From: Anaspis maculata
Taxonomy: Eukaryota > Arthropoda > Insecta > Coleoptera > Scraptiidae
Assembly: GCA_949128115.1 (NCBI GenBank)
Contig: OX421965.1
Location: 47,607,257-47,671,256, forward strand
DNA length: 64,000 bases
Direction of reading: 5' to 3'
This document shows positions 56,294 through 64,000 of this stretch, one piece after another. Both the position numbers and the translations under genes were made by a program. The notes below the pieces were generated by a model. It made no database searches. It had not been told where the DNA came from and saw nothing but the letters and a program-made list of their open reading frames with translations. Numbering within the stretch: the first letter of the stretch is position 1; the number at the start of each line of letters is the position of its first letter.

Positions 56294-57257
56294 TGTCTCG
56301 GCCCCGTTCATTGAAAACTGCATTCGTGTGCATTGAGGGTATGCAACCCAAAATATCCCTGTGTCGTCCAAGTCCTCACCCCTCACCCCCTGTTCGGTGT
56401 GCCTGGCACTTGGCTGTCAGGCGCAAGCGTAAACGAGCTCCAGCACTTTCTTCGGCCGTCTTCGGCATTCTTCGGCTTTCTTTCCGCTCGTGCCTTTGCC
56501 GCTTCGTTCGAAGCGGCGTTGATCTCCGTACGTCGAGCGGGAAGCCACGCCGTCTTTTTTTTGGTCATCGTTCTCGCGGCCATCTTGTCGTGCCATCGGC
56601 GTACATTCGTACTCGACCAGAAGCCCATCCAAGGCCCATCGCGTCCGATAGTGACTCCTGGAGGAGCTCTGCAGCATCTCCAAGTCCAGAAAGCGGCAGT
56701 TTTCACCGCTTTCACCGGGGAGCGGCTTGGATCAGCCAGCCGCACACAAAGCTCCAGTTTCGGACGGGATCGAGTCGTTCGTCCGCCATTTTGGTGACGA
56801 ACACGGGCACTCGTGCATTTCACCAGGAAATCCACCACCAGAACGGCCATCCACCACGACGCCGCCTTCGGACTCCGCCAGGACGACGCCGCCACCGAAT
56901 AAGATCCCGTAAGTTCCATATTTTCCATTGTTTTTACCATTTACCGTTTATTCCCGTTTGCCGGGGTGTATACCTTCAGTGCAGTTCGTCTCGTTTTCAG
57001 GACGCCACTCGGCGCCAGCGAATCTGCCCCCGATCAGAACCACTCGGATTTTTCATTTCATTTAATTCACATTGTTTTTTTTTATTGTTTTGTAATTCTG
57101 TCTGTTTGTGTTTTTTTCTTTGTTTTGCATTAAAGTTTTTGATTGTTGTTGTGAATTTTATTTCTGACTGTCGCTTGCTGCTTTCCTAATCCAAGAGTTA
57201 TTGTTTTAATGCAGCCTTCATCGGAAGGCTGCCGTCTTTATGTGTACCGCGCTAACA
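56294..57257 (+). repeat. 5' LTR of the BEL/Pao element
   Basis: 964 bp, TGTCTCGG to GCTAACA. An ATTAAA signal lies at 57129-57134. A 9-bp-stem hairpin, GCAGCCTTC-ATCG-GAAGGCTGC, lies at 57211-57232. GTAAGT at 56909 and a pyrimidine-rich TTTTCAG ending at 57000 would bound a 92-nt intron. Open frames of 154-301 codons inside it repeat in both LTRs and are not thought to be genes. Confidence 0.97.
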
Positions 57258-57264
57258 TATAAAT

Positions 57265-57282
57265 TGGTCCTTCGAGCCGGAT
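57265..57282 (+). other. Primer-binding site, matching tRNA-Tyr
   Basis: TGGTCCTTCGAGCCGGAT begins 7 bp after the LTR. It is complementary to a tRNA 3' end with acceptor TCGAAGG, discriminator A and CCA, which fits animal tRNA-Tyr from memory. It would prime minus-strand DNA synthesis. Confidence 0.75.
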
Positions 57283-57505
57283 ACAGGCTAAGCATGGTAC
57301 AGTCAGGAATTTAATTCGCCTCACTATTGAAACTTTAAAGTCACGGGTCAAACCCACGTGACACTTGTGCGTTGGTCCAGCGTGTTGATCAATTCGTTTT
57401 TCGCCCGTCTCATTCGCACTTTTTCACCTGGGTTGGGTTCGCCATTCAGGTACGCCAACCTAAGGGTCAGTTGCTTTGTTTTCATTTTTCTTTGTGTCGT
57501 ACACA

Positions 57506-60500
57506 ATGGACGCAACTTTATCGTCCATCGCGATAGCTATTGCGCGCCTTGAGCCCCTTCTGGAACAAGGCGTCACAGCTACCACCGAGCCAAGCCTCCA
57601 ACCGGCATTTTTAGCCACGTTTGACATTGCGGCGGAAATTTACAACGGTTTCAAGAGCACGGTCAACACTGCCCCTCTCCCCAGTGCCTCCGAGGAGCAG
57701 AAGGCTACATTTCTTGAACGTACACTCCGGGCAGACAGCTTGTATGGCAAACTTGCTGCGGTAAAAGCCTCGTTTTCGAATTCAGAGCCAACTTCCTCGC
57801 TCTCTCGCCAAGCCTCGCAAACTTGGTTCGAGACAGGCCGGAGCAATGTCCGATTGCCAAAAATCGCGTTGCCGTTGTTCGACGGAAAGTTAAAATCATG
57901 GCCACCATACTATGATCTGTTCACGGCGTTAATACACAGAAACCAGTCTCTCTCAGATATTGAACGGTTTCAGTATCTGATCTCGTCTTTATCTGGTGAA
58001 CCTCTCTCAATGGTTAAACACCTGCCATTGACGGGAGATAATTACATAATTGCGTTCGACTCGTTGGTTGAGAGATACCAGAACGACCGCGTGCTAGTCA
58101 CTTTTTACTGGCAGTCGATGATGAACGCCTCCTCCGTCACATCTGACTCCGCGCAAGCGCTTCGCCATCTTGTGAACACGTTCAACGAAAATTTAGTGGC
58201 GCTCGAGCAGTATCCGCATATCGACCTGTGGGATTTCACCCTGTCGAGCATGCTGCTCCAGAAACTCGATGAGTCGACGCGAAAACGTTTCGAGGTGCAG
58301 TCAGCTGGCACCCCCTTCCCCAAATACGAAGACGTCAAGTCTTTCGTGCTCGACCAATGCAAGGCTTTCGAGGCAACTGCCTTAAATTCTAAAACGCAAT
58401 CGAACTCCCGCTCCACACGGGCAAACACCGTTACCGTGAAGCCCGAGGTCAGCCGCAAGTCGTGGGCCTCACATACGTTGGTGTCTCAGACTTCATCTGC
58501 CCCAGCGACGTCGCATGAGTCAGCATGTTCTCATTGTGGGGCGAGAAGTCATAGAGTCACCGCGTGCAAGACTTTTCTGTCAATGTCCCCAAATGACAGA
58601 TATTTGGCGGTCAAACAGAAAAGGCTCTGTCTCAACTGCTTGAGCACCAATCACGGCGCTCCAAAATGTCCATCGTCGTATTCGTGTCGGCAGTGCCACG
58701 CAAGGCATCACACCTTGCTGCACTTCCCCAAGCCACATAGAACTGCAGGTCAAGAGTCACCCAGTTCTTTATCGAATCCAGTTGAATTACCGCAAATCGT
58801 TTCCCCTGGTCTTCCAGAAAATGTCGCGAATTCGGTGACGAATCTCGCCTCAAGCCTCAAGGCAGCTCATGTTTTGTTGGCCACGGCAATCGTTCACGTT
58901 CGTGACCGGTGGGGAGGCTACCAAAGCCTCCGTGCGCTCATAGACCCTGCCAGTCAGGCATCGTTTATTTTGGACTCCTGCGTGCGCAAATTGGGTCTAT
59001 CCCCATCAAATCACAATGTGCCCGTTTTTGGCTTGGGTCTCACCCCCGCCAATTCGACGTGTGGCACAGTCACTTGCCAGGTCAAGGCTGATGATGAGTC
59101 TCTCCCAATCCCTGAATTGGAGTTAATTGTCCTGCGCAGGATTTGTGGTAACCTGCCAGACACCGCTTTGAACCCGGATCAATTCCACTTGAACTTATCG
59201 AATCTGGCGGATCCCACATGGTTCAAGCCAGGCCCCATTCAAGTGTTGTTGGGCGCCGACGTTTATCCGTCAGTCGTGAAAGAGGGAATCGTCTCGTCAG
59301 GTCCGTCACAGCCTGTTGCCATAAACACCATTTTTGGCTGGGCTCTTCTCGGTCCCTTTCAAACCCCGTCAAAACCTCTGCATTCCTTTTTGGTTTGCAC
59401 TCCAACTGGAATCGACGAGTCTCTGCACAAATTTTGGGAAGTAGAGGAAATCTCGTCACCATCGTCCAAAACACGTTTGTCCCCAGATGATGAACGTGCA
59501 GAAATTTGTTTCCGGGACTCTGTCTACCGTTGTCCGTCAGGTCGTTTTGGGGTTTCGCTTCCCTTCAAAAGGGAGTCCCCCACCTTTGAACATTGCAGGT
59601 CTATGGCTGACCGCCGTTGGTTAGCTATCGAACGTCGCCTGGTCCGTCAGGACACACTCCGTGATCTGTACATAGCATTCATGCGCGACTACCTCGACCT
59701 AGGTCACATGACCTTGCTGGACGCAGAACCTCCAGATTCTGAGGCGTATTACATCCCTCATCATCCGATCGTCAAGATCGAAGACGACAAGCCGAAAATT
59801 CGCGTCGTTTTTGATGCTTCGGCGCAAGCGCCGAATCATTTATCTCTCAACGAGACGCTTCTCGTCGGTCCTAAGTTACAACAGGACATAGCAGCTTTGC
59901 TACTGCAGTTTCGGTGTGAGCCGATCGTTTTTACTTGTGACATCCGTCAGATGTATCGGCAGATACTTATCTCGCCCGAACATCGCAAGTATCAACTCAT
60001 TCGCTTTCGTTTCTCCCCTGATCGACCCATTGAAACGTACCAATTGAACACCATTACATATGGTGTTTCTTCGGCACCGTTTCTAGCGGTTCGCACGTTG
60101 CTTCACTTGGCAGAACAAAGCGCCTCGAAGTTTCCATTGGCTTCGCAGGCAATTCGCCGTAATTTGTATGTAGACGATCTACTTTGCGGTGCGAACTCCG
60201 TGGAATCAGCACGGGAATTACAAACGCAGCTAATCAACCTGCTCCAATCGGGTTGCTTTGAATTGCGCAAGTGGGCAAGCAATCACCCTGATGTGCTGCA
60301 AGACATACCACTTGATCACGTTCGAACTCAGCCGTCCACTTTCAGTGACGTTGCTGACAATACTGTAAAAATTCTTGGCCTCCAGTGGCAAGCGGCAACA
60401 GACACCTTTTCATTCACGGTTCATCCAAATGAACTGCCGTGCACAAAACGGTCCATCTTGTCGGAGGTGGCTCGGATTTACGATCCGCTCGGCTTTCTGT

Positions 60501-62704
60501 GCCCTGTTGCATTTTTCGCCAAACATTTAATCCAACGGTTATGGAAACTTGGCCTTGATTGGGACGACACCCCTCCAGACATCGTATGTCAGCAGTGGTT
60601 GCGTTTTCAATCCGAGCTATCGCAACTTTCGCGGTTGCAAATTCCACGGCATACTTTTCCGTCGCCTGCAGACAGGTGCCAGTTGCACGCCTTTTGCGAC
60701 GCATCTGAATCTGGGTACGCGAGCGTGTTGTACGTTCGTTACCTTCGAAATGGTGTTCCCACCATTCGTCTCCTAACCGCCAAATCAAAGGTGGCTCCAG
60801 TCAAATTGCTGACCGTACCCCGTCTCGAATTGTGTGCAGCGGTCCTACTTTCCAGTCTCGTTGCCTTCACCGTTGCAGCGCTCGCAGGAACCGTACAGTT
60901 CGATGCCATATTTGCGTGGACCGATTCTACGGTTGTTCTCAGCTGGCTGCGTTCCTCTTCGCACCGCTGGAAAACATTTGTTGCTCACCGTGTTGAGCAT
61001 ATTCAACAGCGTGTCCCGCCTCAGTGTTGGAGACATGTCTCAACATCGGACAATCCCGCCGACCCAGCTTCGCGCGGATTGTTTCCCGAAGACATGCTTT
61101 CGTGCTCCCTCTGGTGGTCTGGCCCACCTTTTCTGTCATCAGCGGATGACACATGGCCGGATGACAAATTCTCCGTGTCCTCCCCAGACATTGCGTCTGA
61201 AGAGCGAAAGCTCGCTTTGGTCGTGCGTGTGCCGCAGCCGCCGCCGATTGACATCGACGACCTCTTTTTGCGCATATCCTCCTTACGGAAGATTCAGGGC
61301 GCTGTCGCCTATTTCTATCGGTTCTGCAAATGCAAGTCCGATGAGAAGTTCACAGGACCTCTCTCGGATACAGAACTCCATTTTGCCTTGTTGTACATTG
61401 TCAAACATGTACAGCAGAAGGTATTTGCCGTCGAAATCGCGTCGTTACGCAACGGCAAACCCTGTTCAAGACCCTTTCGAAAACTTTCACCCTTTCTCGA
61501 TCGTGACGATGTTCTCCGCGTCGGCGGACGTTTGAAGCATTGTCATGAGTTGCCATTTGCAACCAGACACCCTGCTCTTCTTCCATCTCGTCACGTCTTG
61601 ACAGGACTCGTCATTCGACAAGTTCATTCCCGACATTGCCACCCGGGACTCAACAATACCTGCTATCTCCTGCAGCAAAATTTTTGGATATTGTCCACGC
61701 GACGCGCGGTACGGCACTATCTTGCATCGTGTTACCGGTGCTTCCGGACTAAGCCGCAAACTTTTTCTCCCACCATGGGCGACCTCCCCTCGGCGCGAAT
61801 TTCTCAGCTAAAACCTTTTAGCTGCGTCGGGCTCGACTATGGTGGCCCTTTTCCAATCCTCATGTCACGCGCTCGCGGTGTCAGAACTACGAAGGCGTAC
61901 ATCTGTCTTTTCGTGTGCTTCGCCACCAAGGCATTGCACGTCGAGGTTGCCTCCGATCTCTCAACAGATGCTTTCCTCGCTGCCTTGCGCAGATTCATTG
62001 CCCGGCGCGGTCGTTGCTCTACCATCTATAGCGACAATGGCACAAACTTTGTCGGAGCTCATAGGCAATTGACGATGTCAATGCAACTCGCCGCGGAATC
62101 CGAAGCCATCACTTGGCGCTTCATTCCTCCCTCCAGTCCCCACTTTGGCGGGCTGTGGGAAAGCGGCATAAAAGCTGTCAAAACTCATCTATCTCGCGTG
62201 ATAGGTGATCAAATACTCACCTTTGAAGAGCTGACCACGTTGGTCACCCAAGTTGAAGCGTTGCTCAACTCACGGCCACTTTCGGAGCTGGGCTCGGATC
62301 CAAATGATCTGTGCCCATTGACGCCTGGTCATTTTTTGACGCTCGAGCCGTTAACGGCCCCACCTGACCCAGATTTGTCCCACCTCAAGATCAACAGGTT
62401 GTCGCGATGGCAGTTGGTCCAATCCATGCAACAGCGTTTCTGGGCGCGTTGGCGCGACGAATATCTACACACGCTGTACCAACGCGGCAAGTGGCACAAG
62501 TCACGTCACCTTGAATCCGCAGATGTGGGGTTTTTAGTCCTCATCAAGGACGAAAACGCTCCCCCTCTGAAGTGGAGGTTAGGCAGAATTTCAAAACTCT
62601 TCCCCGGCAAGGATGGCATTTGTCGTGTCGCAGATGTCCGTACTCAACGCGACGTTCTGCGACGCCCAATGGTCAAACTTTGTCCCCTCCCTTCAGGACA
62701 GTGA
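57506..62704 (+). CDS. BEL/Pao gag-pol polyprotein
   Basis: One frame of 1732 codons encodes all replication functions. The ATG at 57506 (CACAATGG context) is preferred over one 30 bp upstream. Approximate residues: gag with a DUF1759-type region from about 130; three zinc knuckles at about 340 (CX2CX4HX4C), 374 (CX2CX4HX4C) and 394 (CX2CX4HX4H); aspartic protease with DPAS near 478; reverse transcriptase from about 767 with YVDD at 887-890; RNase H with FCDASESG near 1062 and WTDST near 1138; integrase HHCC finger about 1374-1411; integrase catalytic acids near 1443, 1509 (SDNGTNF) and 1551 (WESG); and a DUF5641-type C-terminal domain about 1600-1730. There are no internal stops or frameshifts. 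Domain order (protease, RT, RNase H, integrase) fits BEL/Pao. There is no separate envelope gene. Gag and pol are not separated by a stop, so processing must rely on the protease. Confidence 0.96.
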   Translation: MDATLSSIAIAIARLEPLLEQGVTATTEPSLQPAFLATFDIAAEIYNGFKSTVNTAPLPSASEEQKATFLERTLRADSLYGKLAAVKASFSNSEPTSSLSRQASQTWFETGRSNVRLPKIALPLFDGKLKSWPPYYDLFTALIHRNQSLSDIERFQYLISSLSGEPLSMVKHLPLTGDNYIIAFDSLVERYQNDRVLVTFYWQSMMNASSVTSDSAQALRHLVNTFNENLVALEQYPHIDLWDFTLSSMLLQKLDESTRKRFEVQSAGTPFPKYEDVKSFVLDQCKAFEATALNSKTQSNSRSTRANTVTVKPEVSRKSWASHTLVSQTSSAPATSHESACSHCGARSHRVTACKTFLSMSPNDRYLAVKQKRLCLNCLSTNHGAPKCPSSYSCRQCHARHHTLLHFPKPHRTAGQESPSSLSNPVELPQIVSPGLPENVANSVTNLASSLKAAHVLLATAIVHVRDRWGGYQSLRALIDPASQASFILDSCVRKLGLSPSNHNVPVFGLGLTPANSTCGTVTCQVKADDESLPIPELELIVLRRICGNLPDTALNPDQFHLNLSNLADPTWFKPGPIQVLLGADVYPSVVKEGIVSSGPSQPVAINTIFGWALLGPFQTPSKPLHSFLVCTPTGIDESLHKFWEVEEISSPSSKTRLSPDDERAEICFRDSVYRCPSGRFGVSLPFKRESPTFEHCRSMADRRWLAIERRLVRQDTLRDLYIAFMRDYLDLGHMTLLDAEPPDSEAYYIPHHPIVKIEDDKPKIRVVFDASAQAPNHLSLNETLLVGPKLQQDIAALLLQFRCEPIVFTCDIRQMYRQILISPEHRKYQLIRFRFSPDRPIETYQLNTITYGVSSAPFLAVRTLLHLAEQSASKFPLASQAIRRNLYVDDLLCGANSVESARELQTQLINLLQSGCFELRKWASNHPDVLQDIPLDHVRTQPSTFSDVADNTVKILGLQWQAATDTFSFTVHPNELPCTKRSILSEVARIYDPLGFLCPVAFFAKHLIQRLWKLGLDWDDTPPDIVCQQWLRFQSELSQLSRLQIPRHTFPSPADRCQLHAFCDASESGYASVLYVRYLRNGVPTIRLLTAKSKVAPVKLLTVPRLELCAAVLLSSLVAFTVAALAGTVQFDAIFAWTDSTVVLSWLRSSSHRWKTFVAHRVEHIQQRVPPQCWRHVSTSDNPADPASRGLFPEDMLSCSLWWSGPPFLSSADDTWPDDKFSVSSPDIASEERKLALVVRVPQPPPIDIDDLFLRISSLRKIQGAVAYFYRFCKCKSDEKFTGPLSDTELHFALLYIVKHVQQKVFAVEIASLRNGKPCSRPFRKLSPFLDRDDVLRVGGRLKHCHELPFATRHPALLPSRHVLTGLVIRQVHSRHCHPGLNNTCYLLQQNFWILSTRRAVRHYLASCYRCFRTKPQTFSPTMGDLPSARISQLKPFSCVGLDYGGPFPILMSRARGVRTTKAYICLFVCFATKALHVEVASDLSTDAFLAALRRFIARRGRCSTIYSDNGTNFVGAHRQLTMSMQLAAESEAITWRFIPPSSPHFGGLWESGIKAVKTHLSRVIGDQILTFEELTTLVTQVEALLNSRPLSELGSDPNDLCPLTPGHFLTLEPLTAPPDPDLSHLKINRLSRWQLVQSMQQRFWARWRDEYLHTLYQRGKWHKSRHLESADVGFLVLIKDENAPPLKWRLGRISKLFPGKDGICRVADVRTQRDVLRRPMVKLCPLPSGQ

Positions 62705-62812
62705 GCATTCTGTGTTTTCACTTCCGTCATTGTTTTCACTATGCTCTTTCTTTTTGGATCATGTTTGATTTCATTAATTTTTGAACTTTGAAAATACCCC
62801 GAGTGGTATTTT

Positions 62813-62823
62813 GGTGGGGAGTA
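62813..62823 (+). other. Polypurine tract
   Basis: GGTGGGGAGTA immediately before the 3' LTR, positioned to prime plus-strand synthesis. Confidence 0.75.
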
Positions 62824-63787
62824 TGTCTCGGCCCCGTTCATTGAAAACTGCATTCGTGTGCATTGAGGGTATGCAACCCAAAATATCCCTGTGTCGTCCA
62901 AGTCCTCACCCCTCACCCCCTGTTCGGTGTGCCTGGCACTTGGCTGTCAGGCGCAAGCGTAAACGAGCTCCAGCACTTTCTTCGGCCGTCTTCGGCATTC
63001 TTCGGCTTTCTTTCCGCTCGTGCCTTTGCCGCTTCGTTCGAAGCGGCGTTGATCTCCGTACGTCGAGCGGGAAGCCACGCCGTCTTTTTTTTGGTCATCG
63101 TTCTCGCGGCCATCTTGTCGTGCCATCGGCGTACATTCGTACTCGACCAGAAGCCCATCCAAGGCCCATCGCGTCCGATAGTGACTCCTGGAGGAGCTCT
63201 GCAGCATCTCCAAGTCCAGAAAGCGGCAGTTTTCACCGCTTTCACCGGGGAGCGGCTTGGATCAGCCAGCCGCACACAAAGCTCCAGTTTCGGACGGGAT
63301 CGAGTCGTTCGTCCGCCATTTTGGTGACGAACACGGGCACTCGTGCATTTCACCAGGAAATCCACCACCAGAACGGCCATCCACCACGACGCCGCCTTCG
63401 GACTCCGCCAGGACGACGCCGCCACCGAATAAGATCCCGTAAGTTCCATATTTTCCATTGTTTTTACCATTTACCGTTTATTCCCGTTTGCCGGGGTGTA
63501 TACCTTCAGTGCAGTTCGTCTCGTTTTCAGGACGCCACTCGGCGCCAGCGAATCTGCCCCCGATCAGAACCACTCGGATTTTTCATTTCATTTAATTCAC
63601 ATTGTTTTTTTTTATTGTTTTGTAATTCTGTCTGTTTGTGTTTTTTTCTTTGTTTTGCATTAAAGTTTTTGATTGTTGTTGTGAATTTTATTTCTGACTG
63701 TCGCTTGCTGCTTTCCTAATCCAAGAGTTATTGTTTTAATGCAGCCTTCATCGGAAGGCTGCCGTCTTTATGTGTACCGCGCTAACA
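62824..63787 (+). repeat. 3' LTR of the BEL/Pao element
   Basis: 964 bp, same ends and content as the 5' LTR at an offset of 6530. I saw no mismatch when reading the two in parallel. The repeated hairpin lies at 63741-63762. Confidence 0.97.
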
Positions 63788-63792
63788 TGAAG

Positions 63793-64000
63793 TGTGATGA
63801 TCTCTTCGTCATATGTTGAAAATCGAACAGTGAAGTGAAACAAGTCTTGAGAGACAACCTTAATTTGTAATAAAACTCATAAGATCGAAGTGGTATTTGA
63901 TGAGAAAATTCCATAAAACGGCAAACAAAATTTCCAGGGTCGCCAATGTTCGATGAAGTCCCAACATGCTGTTATATGAATGGAATAGTCATTTAAAATA
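63793..64000. other. Right flank of the BEL/Pao insertion
   Basis: Short AT-rich sequence; no feature seen. Confidence 0.4.

Larger units (their letters stand above)
56294..63787 (+). mobile_element. Complete BEL/Pao LTR retrotransposon
   Basis: A 7494-bp element with two 964-bp LTRs, a primer-binding site, one gag-pol frame and a purine tract, flanked by TGAAG at 56289-56293 and 63788-63792 (5-bp target duplication). I found no difference between the LTRs by eye, so the insertion is recent. No envelope frame follows pol. Everything needed for self-copying appears present. Confidence 0.97.

Noticed and set aside
56284..57189. 301-codon open frame in the 5' LTR (repeated as a 312-codon frame at 62781-63719)
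   Set aside because: It lies inside the LTR in both copies, with long frames in three other readings as well. The composition simply lacks stops, and there is no domain.
60834..61535. 233-codon frame inside gag-pol
   Set aside because: An alternative-frame shadow of the RNase H and linker region; no domain of its own.

Overview
The window is AT-rich, intron-bearing, repeat-dense nuclear DNA from an insect. The best evidence is a seven-exon odorant receptor gene of the insect-only 7tm_6 family. It is supported by a tRNA-Gly gene, a tRNA-derived SINE, a BEL/Pao retrotransposon and many hAT and Tc1/mariner-type elements. Short runs such as TAGGTACCTA recur throughout; I associate these with hemipteran or lepidopteran genomes, but the order cannot be fixed from this window.

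Layout. 1-2000 holds a 274-bp tandem repeat split by a 1.1-kb TIR element that itself carries a foldback MITE. 2294-2813 is a solo LTR with a 4-bp target duplication. 2818-8160 is largely unassigned. 8160-11960 is a composite repeat around a 1.8-kb palindrome, followed by a diverged tandem duplication. 13436-14810 holds a second foldback copy, into which exactly one 273-bp unit of the satellite from 1-2000 has been placed, plus two copies of a different MITE. 15692-16837 is a decayed Tc1/mariner-type transposase, and 16856-19180 is a nearly intact element of the same type with long TIRs, one of them interrupted by a 129-bp MITE.

19695-28032 is the odorant receptor gene. Its first six exons lie within 1.9 kb. 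The last exon (31 codons) lies 6.4 kb further on, behind an intron swollen by an inverted-repeat element, a 2.1-kb hAT element inside it, and a MITE inside the hAT. 28895-30438 is a hAT MITE hosting a 1.3-kb element that appears to carry the 5' part of a cellular gene. 32053-32124 is tRNA-Gly(TCC). 32731-35665 is a giant inverted repeat of ~320-bp units with a SINE and a cysteine-rich coding remnant in its centre. 35.7-55.9 kb is non-coding apart from transposase and zinc-finger remnants, with at least eight foldback or MITE insertions. 56294-63787 is a complete BEL/Pao element with indistinguishable LTRs, a 5-bp target duplication and one open gag-pol frame.

Only two reading frames look functional beyond doubt in structure: the odorant receptor and the BEL/Pao polyprotein. 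Many repeats share CAGGGTG termini next to TA with the 17.5-kb transposase element, so much of the non-coding sequence may have been moved by that enzyme family. The most unusual signal is the 274-bp unit: it exists as a tandem array and as a precise single-unit insertion at a site matching the unit's own junction, as expected if a circular monomer had integrated.
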